Below are positions 1 to 6,377 of a stretch of DNA of 13,743 nucleotides, one piece after another. Within the stretch, counting starts at the first letter, position 1; each line of letters begins with the position of its first letter. The translations under genes were made by a program, and so were the position numbers. Source of the DNA: an uncultured Selenomonadales bacterium (GTDB lineage: Bacteria > Bacillota > Negativicutes > Selenomonadales > Selenomonadaceae); contig CAMNPA010000009.1 in assembly GCA_946547205.1 (NCBI GenBank), positions 1-13,743 on the forward strand. The letters run 5' to 3'. The notes below the pieces were generated by a model. The model had not been told where the DNA came from and made no database searches. It was given only the letters and a program-made list of their open reading frames with translations.

Positions 1-275
1 ATTCCGTCAAATCAATTGGCGCGGAAGCTTTTCATTGGTGCGAAAGTTTAATCGAAATAACAATTCCCGAAGGCGTCAAAACAATCGAGTTCAAAACTTT
101 TGACGGCTGTACGAACTTGCGGAAAATAAAATTGCCCGAAAGTCTCACAAGCATTGGCGGCTGGGCTTTTAATTGTTGCGAGAGTTTACGAGAGATAACG
201 ATTCCGCCTGCCGTCAAGTCGATTGGCACTTGTGCTTTTTTGAATTGTGATTATCTGAAAATCCATTCCATATGA
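1..275 (+). CDS. BspA-type leucine-rich-repeat surface protein, C-terminal end (5' partial)
   Basis: The frame is open from the window edge (first complete codon at 3) and stops at TGA 273-275, giving about 90 visible residues. It holds three tandem repeats of about 23 residues of the LRR_5 / Treponema pallidum BspA type: an ITIPEGVKTI-like strand followed by FDGCTNLRK, then IKLPESLTSI with FNCCESLRE, then ITIPPAVKSI with FLNCDYLK. The alternating I/L positions and the aromatic-x-x-Cys turn are characteristic. Such proteins are usually secreted or surface-exposed and mediate adhesion. The signal peptide or anchor would lie upstream, outside the window. The last repeat is cut short, ending in IHSI, so the protein ends with an LRR and no C-terminal sorting domain. 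A natural end cannot be distinguished from a small truncation. The gene converges on the Hsp70-like gene with only 33 bp between them and no obvious terminator. Confidence 0.8.
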   Translation, partial: SVKSIGAEAFHWCESLIEITIPEGVKTIEFKTFDGCTNLRKIKLPESLTSIGGWAFNCCESLREITIPPAVKSIGTCAFLNCDYLKIHSI

Positions 276-308
276 AGTCGTTAAATTTCAGTCGACGAGA
301 AAAAATTT

Positions 309-2720
309 TCAAACCAACTCGATTTGTTCAGAGGCAGTCACGTCGTCGGAAAGTTCTTCTTCACTGCGCGCGATTTGATATTCAATGACGTTCGACTTCA
401 CCGCGCGAATGTAAACCGTTGCATTTTCGTCGGGCGTGTCAATGTTGATTGTGATTCTCTTCGCCTTCTGAATGTTCATCTTGTTTGAAACGGCTTCGGG
501 CAAATTCGTATAGAAAATGTCGAAACTGTCGCCGGCGTCAATGAACGGGTGCCAAACGTCAAACTTCGTGTTGCGGTCAAGAATCGTCTTGAACTTGCGC
601 TTGCGGTTTCTGCCGACGTAACAGGCGAACGGAGTTTTTTCCGGGTCGGGCGTGATGTGTTTAGTTTTGACAAGTCCGCCCGCTCGACTCAGCAACAATC
701 CGAATGCAACGCCCGTTTTACCTGTCGGCGCGCTTAAATCGGTGCGAACTTCCACGTCGCGTTCACGCTGAATCTCGTGAGCCTCTTCCGTGCCCAACGC
801 AGGATAAATTTTAAATTCGGGTGCTCTGCCGTTGAACTCGAACAAAATATCGGCTTTCGACTTCTCGTTGGTTCTGCTGACGGGAACTTTTTTTACGGTC
901 GCGCTCAAGTTAATTTGGTCGCGCACGTTGTCCAAATCGCCAAGCCAAACTTCAAGCCCGTTGTCGTCGCGCCGATAAACGCTGCCGCTTTGCATGTAAT
1001 AATCATCCTTGAGCTCGTAGCCGTTCTTGAGCCGCCCGTTGATGAAAGGATTTTCGTTCGGAGCAAGGCTCGTGTCTTCCTGCGGCGACAAATATTCCGC
1101 GAAAAGTTCGTTGACAAGCGGAGACTTCGACGAATTGCCCGCCAAAAAAATTGACAGCTCGTCGATCTCGTGGAGCGATTTTATTTTGCGCAGAGAATTT
1201 TTGCTGTTCTTATTGAACGCTTCCTTCATTGAGATGAAAAAATTGTTTATGCCGACTCTGATTCGCTCGCGCAGAATTTCTTGCAAGTCAATCGTCACGT
1301 CAAGGCGGAAGTTCTCGATAAGTTTGCCGTCGTCGCGGAAAAGATTGACTTCGATAAATTTTTCCGACGTGATGGCTTGAGCCGCTTCTGAATTCGGTGC
1401 TTCCCAAACAGGTCGCAACTTTTCAATCAGCGCGTGCATATTTGAATGAGCTTCCTGCGAATCTTTTATCAGTGCTTCCGAGCCCGCGAAGTTGATTTTG
1501 TCCGCCGCCCACGTGAACGGAATTTTTCCTCCGTCAACGTTGAGCAGATTGTTTTGATTCGATTTGAACAGTTCAAACGCAAGGAGCTTTAAAAGATTTT
1601 CGCCGCCCAAAGTTCTGTCGCCGTTCTCGCCGAAATGCACGAGCAGATAATCGTAACGATCGCTTGACGATTCGCGCAGAAAGCCGAAATCAAAATCAGT
1701 CGTGCCGCCGCCGAAGTCGAACACCGCGTAATAAATTTCGTCGTTGTCTTCCGGGTCGAAGCCGTATTCTTGCAAAGCCGTTATCGCATAAGCCGCAGCC
1801 TCGGACGCACCTTCACGCACGGAAAATTTTTTCATCACCGCCGCATTCGACAGCAACGCAGTCGGCAGAGATTTTTTCAAGCCGCGTTCAAAGCACCGCC
1901 GCATTTTATCTTTAATCTCGCGCTCATACGTCACGGGAAACGACAAAATGTAATTCAAAAAAATGTGCCGCTCCTGTTGCATGTTGTTGATGAAAAGTCC
2001 CAAATAGTACGCGTAAATTTCCAGCGGATTAATCTCGTCGTCGGCAAGCTCTGCGAACGGCGCAAGTTGCGTGATGAATTTTTTCTCGTCGCGGAGCATG
2101 AATTGAGTCTTTGAACCGCACCAATACTTCAAGTCCGTCAAGAACGAATAAAATTTTTCGGAGCCGCTCTTGGTCAAATTTTCAAAAGCCTCGTGCGAAA
2201 CTTTCACGTCGTCCCAATTCGTGAACGGTCTGCCTTCGCGCCAATAATAAGCCGTCAAAAAATTTTCGATGTCGATGAATTGCAGGACGGTCGGATTTTC
2301 GTAATTGGCGGAAAGATTTATGCCGTCGCGATAAGAGCCGTTGCCGACTTGCAGCGGAATAATTTGCGAATGTTCGTTCTCGTAAACGACGACAGTGCGC
2401 GATGTGCCGAAGTCGATTGCCACGATGCCCGTTGAAACGTCGTCGACAGGATTTCTCGCGACAAAATTTTTGTCCAACGTGATTTCTTTGCCGCCCGCAG
2501 TGTCGAAGTCCCATAAATCCCAATGCCCGCGATTTGGATCGAACAAAATATTTTCGTCGTAAGGATCCAATCCGGCGCGTTGGTTGTCGCAATTCAGCAG
2601 GAAATTTTTTAGCCGCGCAGTGAAATTTTCATCCGGCTCACCGAGCGGCTTGATGTCTTCCACGTTAAAAATTTCCATGATGTCTTCCGAAACTCTCACG
2701 GCGTTTAAAATCTTTGTCAT
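309..2720 (-). CDS. Divergent Hsp70/actin-fold ATPase (DnaK-like)
   Basis: A protein of 803 residues. The actin/Hsp70 ATP-binding signatures are present in order: phosphate-1 loop IDFGTSRT at about 102-109, phosphate-2 loop DFGGGTTD at 335-342, and an adenosine motif IFLAGNSSKSP at 524-534. About 95 residues precede the first loop, whereas DnaK starts almost directly with it. The C-terminal 250 residues do not look like a standard DnaK substrate-binding domain and have no EEVD-like or lid region. They include a Gly-rich stretch followed by likely beta-strands. It probably acts as a cytoplasmic ATP-dependent chaperone or scaffold; its client is unknown. The start at 2720 (MTKILNAVRV) was chosen because a strong Shine-Dalgarno sequence (GAGAGGAG) lies about ten bases upstream. 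The frame stays open to 2867, but those 49 residues have no suitable ribosome site. It appears to be a single-gene unit, divergent from the glycosyltransferase gene. DnaK itself and MreB are excluded by length and architecture. Confidence 0.85.
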   Translation of the reverse strand: MTKILNAVRVSEDIMEIFNVEDIKPLGEPDENFTARLKNFLLNCDNQRAGLDPYDENILFDPNRGHWDLWDFDTAGGKEITLDKNFVARNPVDDVSTGIVAIDFGTSRTVVVYENEHSQIIPLQVGNGSYRDGINLSANYENPTVLQFIDIENFLTAYYWREGRPFTNWDDVKVSHEAFENLTKSGSEKFYSFLTDLKYWCGSKTQFMLRDEKKFITQLAPFAELADDEINPLEIYAYYLGLFINNMQQERHIFLNYILSFPVTYEREIKDKMRRCFERGLKKSLPTALLSNAAVMKKFSVREGASEAAAYAITALQEYGFDPEDNDEIYYAVFDFGGGTTDFDFGFLRESSSDRYDYLLVHFGENGDRTLGGENLLKLLAFELFKSNQNNLLNVDGGKIPFTWAADKINFAGSEALIKDSQEAHSNMHALIEKLRPVWEAPNSEAAQAITSEKFIEVNLFRDDGKLIENFRLDVTIDLQEILRERIRVGINNFFISMKEAFNKNSKNSLRKIKSLHEIDELSIFLAGNSSKSPLVNELFAEYLSPQEDTSLAPNENPFINGRLKNGYELKDDYYMQSGSVYRRDDNGLEVWLGDLDNVRDQINLSATVKKVPVSRTNEKSKADILFEFNGRAPEFKIYPALGTEEAHEIQRERDVEVRTDLSAPTGKTGVAFGLLLSRAGGLVKTKHITPDPEKTPFACYVGRNRKRKFKTILDRNTKFDVWHPFIDAGDSFDIFYTNLPEAVSNKMNIQKAKRITINIDTPDENATVYIRAVKSNVIEYQIARSEEELSDDVTASEQIELV

Positions 2721-2891
2721 AGGTGCAAAACTCCTCTCGAAAATTTTTATGGCAATTCGCTTGAGACGATACCTTTTCCCGCTACTGTATGCTAAAATAA
2801 TCGCGCGTGCAAATGAAATTTTCCCGCACATTTTAACAGGAAACGTCGCGTTTTTCATCTGCCGCAACAGATTCTTTCATGAGGTGATGAT
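2721..2891. promoter_or_regulatory. Divergent intergenic region with two candidate extended -10 boxes
   Basis: These 171 bp separate the Hsp70-like gene (-) from the glycosyltransferase gene (+), so both promoters should lie here. On the plus strand TGCTAAAAT at 2790-2798 fits an extended -10 (TGnTAnnnT). On the minus strand TGTTAAAAT (plus positions 2838-2830) has the same form. Neither has a good -35 box at 16-18 bp spacing. The two elements are about 30 bp apart and point away from the wrong gene starts, so the transcripts would overlap. A plus-strand Shine-Dalgarno sequence GAGGTG (2881-2886) precedes the ATG at 2892. The -10 assignments are pattern matches only. Confidence 0.4.
2731..2738 (-). 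promoter_or_regulatory. Ribosome binding site fixing the Hsp70-like start
   Basis: On the minus strand this reads GAGAGGAG, ten bases before the ATG at 2720-2718. It decides the start in favour of MTKILNAVRV over the longer open frame. Confidence 0.8.
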
Positions 2892-5015
2892 ATGGCTGAC
2901 ACGCCGCAAATTTCCGTTATCGTGCCGATGTACAAGGTCGAACGATACATAAAACTTTGCATTGAAAGTATTTTGATGCAGACGTTCCAAGACTTTGAAA
3001 TTATTTTGGTTGACGACGCCTCGCCCGATAATTGCGTTGAACTCTGTCAAAAACTTTACGGCGACATCGACAAAATTAAACTCGTGCGCCACGAAAAAAA
3101 TCTTGGATTGGGCCCGGCACGCAATACCGGCATGAAACACGCCGTCGGAAAATATCTCTGCTTCGTGGACAGCTACGACATTATCTTTCCGAACGCGCTG
3201 GAAAAATTTTACACCGTTGCCGAAAAAAACAATGCGCAAGTCGTTCACGCGTCGGGCTGGTACAATCTTCTGCAGGACGAGCCGGAACCTAAGCAAGAAA
3301 ATTTGCGTCTGCAGTGGGAACCGTATTCGCAGGAAGGTTTTTTGCAGGCGAATCCGATTTATCGTTTGGAAGAACATTGGCGCAAAAATCGGACGTGGTC
3401 AATGGCGTGGCTTTGTTTATGTCGACGCGACTTTATCGAGAAAATCAAGCTTGAATTTTTGCCAATCATTTCCGAGGACGAGCCGTTTAATCTGACGCTG
3501 TTCTGTTTTGCCGAACGTTATTACGTCATGCACGAGGCACTGTACATTTATCGCCGACGCAGTGATTCAATCATGAAAACTCAAGACGCCGAGAAATTTT
3601 CCAAAAGCATTCAGTCGTTGATGATTGGCGTTGCTTACGTTAAAAATTTGTTGGAGCGTCTGCCGCGATTCCAAAATTACGATTTGTGGCGCGAGAGCAT
3701 GCTCAATGAATTTTTCACGCGATATATCAACAATCACACGGTGCATTATTACAAAGACTTGAAGTTGAGCGCGGAGCTTAATTCCGTCGTCAAAGACACG
3801 CTGGAAAAATTTTTCGGCAACGGCGCGGATTTCGTCAAATATTTTTTCAACGGCTATCATTTGTATCGTCGGCAAGCTGAAATGCTTATGCAAGAGCGAC
3901 AAAATCTCATTCGGCAGCGTCAACCGGAAAATAATCTTGTGGCGATGTTCATCAGAGAGCAGCCCGCGCTTTTGGAGCTGATGAATTCAATTCGGTCTAA
4001 GGGCAAAAAAATTTTTCTCATGGGCACGCCGCGCCACGGCAACTTAGGCGACCAAGCGATAGTTCTGGGTGAACTGCACGTCCTGAAAAAAATTTTTCCC
4101 GGTCACAACGTCATTGAAATTCCCTACGACTATTTGATTGGCGAGCTCGGCGAATTTTTATGGGGACTCGGCTTGCAGAAACACATTCGTCGCGAAGACG
4201 TTATCTTTCTGCACGGCGGCAAGAGCGGCAATTTGTGGCTCAACGAGGAAAATCTTCGTCGCAAGCTGATTGAAAAGTTTCCGCAAAATAAAATCGTCGT
4301 CTTCCCGCAGAGCATTCACTTCACCGAAAACGATGCCGGACGCCGCGAACTTGCCGTCAGCCAAAAAATTTACAACGCCCATAAAAATTTGCACTTGATG
4401 ACACGCGACGAGAACAGTTTTGCATTCGCGAAAAAATTTTTCCCGCAAGTCAACAATTATCTTTTGCCCGACAGCGCGACGGTTTTGCAGGGCATTATGG
4501 ACGATGTTGACGTTGAGCGGCAAGGCGTATTGTTTATTCTTCGACGCGACAAGGAAAAAATTCGTGACGACGCCAAAATTCAACGCCTGCAAAATTATTT
4601 GACGGAGAAAAACATTCCGTTTGAAGTCACGGACACCGTTATTAATGAGCGCGTTACGGCTGACAATCGCGAAGAAAAAATCCGTGATGTTCTGTCAAAA
4701 ATTCGTCGCAGTCGACTCGTCATCACCGACAGATTTCACGGCGTAATTTTCGCGGTCATCACTCGCACGCCCGTACTTGCCTTTAAATCATTCGACACGA
4801 AAATTTCTTCCGGCATAAAGTGGTTTAAAAATATTCCGTCGGTTTTTTACGGAGAGAATCAAGATTGGTCGGGCGTGAAAAATTTCATCGACAAATACTA
4901 TTCGTTTCACAAGAAAAAGAATTCCGTCGCGTCGAGCCAAAAAATTGATAACGGCAGTCTCAAAGATTTCACTCGCGTGCTGAATAAAATTCTTCATGCT
5001 GAAAAGAAAGGTTAG
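2892..5015 (+). CDS. Fusion of GT2 glycosyltransferase and polysaccharide pyruvyl transferase
   Basis: A 707-residue two-domain protein. Residues 1 to about 330 form a GT-A family 2 glycosyltransferase: ISVIVPMYK at 7-15, the nucleotide-binding VDDASP at 40-45, LGLGPARNTG at 71-80, and a DXD-region FVDSYD at 91-96. The usual form is DSDD, so the third residue of the metal-binding DXD is Tyr95 here. Residues about 365-690 match the polysaccharide pyruvyl transferase family (CsaB/EpsI/WcaK type): FLMGTPRHGNLGDQAI near 374-389, FLHGGKSGNLW near 437-447, and TDRFHG near 612. These families respectively build glycan repeat units and add ketal pyruvate from phosphoenolpyruvate, so the protein may carry out two steps on one cytoplasmic intermediate of a surface polysaccharide. 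The ATG has GAGGTG five bases upstream. It probably forms one transcript with the PP-loop gene, 28 bp (or 4 bp) downstream. Confidence 0.88.
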   Translation: MADTPQISVIVPMYKVERYIKLCIESILMQTFQDFEIILVDDASPDNCVELCQKLYGDIDKIKLVRHEKNLGLGPARNTGMKHAVGKYLCFVDSYDIIFPNALEKFYTVAEKNNAQVVHASGWYNLLQDEPEPKQENLRLQWEPYSQEGFLQANPIYRLEEHWRKNRTWSMAWLCLCRRDFIEKIKLEFLPIISEDEPFNLTLFCFAERYYVMHEALYIYRRRSDSIMKTQDAEKFSKSIQSLMIGVAYVKNLLERLPRFQNYDLWRESMLNEFFTRYINNHTVHYYKDLKLSAELNSVVKDTLEKFFGNGADFVKYFFNGYHLYRRQAEMLMQERQNLIRQRQPENNLVAMFIREQPALLELMNSIRSKGKKIFLMGTPRHGNLGDQAIVLGELHVLKKIFPGHNVIEIPYDYLIGELGEFLWGLGLQKHIRREDVIFLHGGKSGNLWLNEENLRRKLIEKFPQNKIVVFPQSIHFTENDAGRRELAVSQKIYNAHKNLHLMTRDENSFAFAKKFFPQVNNYLLPDSATVLQGIMDDVDVERQGVLFILRRDKEKIRDDAKIQRLQNYLTEKNIPFEVTDTVINERVTADNREEKIRDVLSKIRRSRLVITDRFHGVIFAVITRTPVLAFKSFDTKISSGIKWFKNIPSVFYGENQDWSGVKNFIDKYYSFHKKKNSVASSQKIDNGSLKDFTRVLNKILHAEKKG

Positions 5016-5025
5016 TTCAATGTAA
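5007..5025 (+). promoter_or_regulatory. Shine-Dalgarno plus ATG immediately followed by in-frame TAA
   Basis: AAAGG at 5007-5011 is followed, eight bases later, by ATG at 5020-5022, four bases after the previous gene's TAG. This is a textbook coupled start. The next codon, 5023-5025, is TAA. Positions 5020 and 5044 are in the same frame, so the sequence reads ATG-TAA-seven sense codons-TTG and then the PP-loop protein. It may be the original start disabled by a nonsense change, a start-stop regulatory element, or a sequencing error. Confidence 0.6.
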
Positions 5026-5043
5026 TTATCAACTTCCTCGCGC

Positions 5044-6219
5044 TTGGCGAATACCGTTGACAATATCACATCTCGCCGCTTGACAGTCGACGCCGTAAAA
5101 ATTTTCGGACGACAAATCATTTGCAAATACAGCGTTCAAGGCGATTGGCAAAAAATTTTTAACTTCGGTGTAGAATTCTTTATCGAGTACAGCGAAAATA
5201 TTTCACGCACGCCGAAAGATATTGCCGTTATTCCGTTCTTGTGCAATGTTTTGTCGATTGCTTGGATTTTTGACGCGGAGATTGTCGTCGACGAATTGGA
5301 TTATGATTTTTACAAACACGTGGCTGAAATTAAAGAAGGCTACATCAAAATGTACCCGCGCATAAAATTCGGCGGAAAGTTGACGGCAGGCGTATTAGTT
5401 CGTCACGATTATGAGGTCAGCGACAACACAGCGGCTTTTTTCAGCGGCGGAGCGGATTCTTTTGACACGTTGATTGCTCACGTCGAAGAACATCCCACGC
5501 TCGTCACGCTTTTAGGCTCGGACGTGAGATTGAACGACAGAAAAGGTTGGGAGCGCGTCAGTAGACATGCACTTGACACGGTGCAAAAATTCGGTTGTAA
5601 AAATTTGTTTATCGCGTCGTCGTTCCGTCTTTTTATCAATGAAGGACTTTTGCACGGCTTAGTTATGCCGCTCGCCAATGACGGTTGGTGGTCTGGTTTT
5701 CAACACGGCATCGGCATAATCAGCCACATCGCGCCCTACGTTTATCTGCACAAGCTCAAACGAATTTATATCGCGTCAAGTTACACGGCGAAATACAACG
5801 TTACTTGCGCGTCTGATCCGACGATTGATAATCACGTGCACATCGGCAAATGCGTGACGATTCACGACGGCTACGAATTCAGTCGGCAAGATAAAATTCG
5901 CAGGATTTGCGATTTCAAACGGCGGACAGGTTTGCCAATTCAATTACGAGTTTGTTGGAAGTCTTCCGGCGGAGAGAATTGTTGCGCCTGCGGGAAATGT
6001 TATCAAGCAATATGTCATATTTTGGCGGAGGGCGAAAATCCTGCCGACTTCGGTTTTCCGTCATACTCGTTAGAAAAATTGAGACAAGATTTTCAAAAGC
6101 CCGGCTTTATGAATCGTATTGTTATTAATCTTTGGCAAAACATTCAAGATCGTTTCCGAGAACATCCGAAAAACTTACCTGATGGATTGGCGTGGTTAAT
6201 GGATATAAAATTTTCATGA
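5044..6219 (+). CDS. PP-loop ATP-pyrophosphatase-like protein with C-terminal Cys cluster
   Basis: From the TTG at 5044 the product has 391 residues. The P-loop-like signature FFSGGADSF (SGGxDS at 134-139) marks the PP-loop / N-type ATP pyrophosphatase superfamily (QueC, asparagine synthetase, TilS, ThiI), whose members adenylate a substrate and release pyrophosphate. A cysteine cluster, Cys304 with Cys313/314/316/319 and Cys324 (ENCCACGKC), resembles the zinc site of QueC, but the ~125-residue N-terminal region and the HDGYEFSRQDKIRRI segment are not QueC. No gene symbol is justified. Next to a glycan pyruvyl/glycosyl transferase it may activate or modify a polysaccharide precursor; that is guilt by association. 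The start is uncertain: no Shine-Dalgarno precedes 5044, while the well-placed ATG at 5020 is followed by TAA. The gene could therefore be poorly translated, or translated by reinitiation. An intrinsic terminator follows its stop. Confidence 0.75.
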   Translation: MANTVDNITSRRLTVDAVKIFGRQIICKYSVQGDWQKIFNFGVEFFIEYSENISRTPKDIAVIPFLCNVLSIAWIFDAEIVVDELDYDFYKHVAEIKEGYIKMYPRIKFGGKLTAGVLVRHDYEVSDNTAAFFSGGADSFDTLIAHVEEHPTLVTLLGSDVRLNDRKGWERVSRHALDTVQKFGCKNLFIASSFRLFINEGLLHGLVMPLANDGWWSGFQHGIGIISHIAPYVYLHKLKRIYIASSYTAKYNVTCASDPTIDNHVHIGKCVTIHDGYEFSRQDKIRRICDFKRRTGLPIQLRVCWKSSGGENCCACGKCYQAICHILAEGENPADFGFPSYSLEKLRQDFQKPGFMNRIVINLWQNIQDRFREHPKNLPDGLAWLMDIKFS

Positions 6220-6268
6220 GCAAAAATCTTTCGTCGCCTGAAAATTAATTCTTCGTTAAAAATCCCGC

Positions 6269-6305
6269 AGAGAGCCTTTTCGGCAAGCGTGCTCTCTTTT
6301 TTTTT
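6269..6305 (+). terminator. Intrinsic terminator after the glycan/PP-loop operon
   Basis: A seven-base-pair stem, AGAGAGC (6269-6275) with GCTCTCT (6291-6297), encloses a 15-base loop and runs into nine consecutive T (6297-6305). It lies 50 bp after the PP-loop stop and before the autotransporter promoter region. Confidence 0.85.
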
Positions 6306-6333
6306 GCGAACGTTTGTGATAAGCTGGTAAAAA
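6304..6333 (+). promoter_or_regulatory. Candidate sigma-A promoter of the autotransporter operon
   Basis: TTGCGA (6304-6309), an 18-bp spacer, then TAAAAA (6328-6333); each box matches consensus at four of six positions. It starts just where the preceding terminator ends and lies about 45 bp before the ATG at 6378. It is the best -35/-10 pair visible in this gap but only a pattern match. Confidence 0.4.
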
Positions 6334-6377
6334 TTTTTTACGGCGGAAGTCGAAAAAATCAGCAGGGAGAATTTTTC

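Noticed and set aside
276..308. Terminator between the convergent LRR and Hsp70-like genes
   Set aside because: No stem of useful length is visible; only AAATTT palindromes of the kind found everywhere in the window.
2721..2867. Longer N-terminus for the Hsp70-like protein (start at 2867)
   Set aside because: The strong ribosome site at 2731-2738 fits the ATG at 2720; the 49 extra residues are basic, lack a domain, and would consume the divergent promoter region.
5044..6219. QueC (7-cyano-7-deazaguanine synthase)
   Set aside because: The PP-loop and Cys cluster are similar, but the protein is much longer, the PP-loop lies at residue 134 instead of the N-terminus, and no other queuosine gene is nearby.
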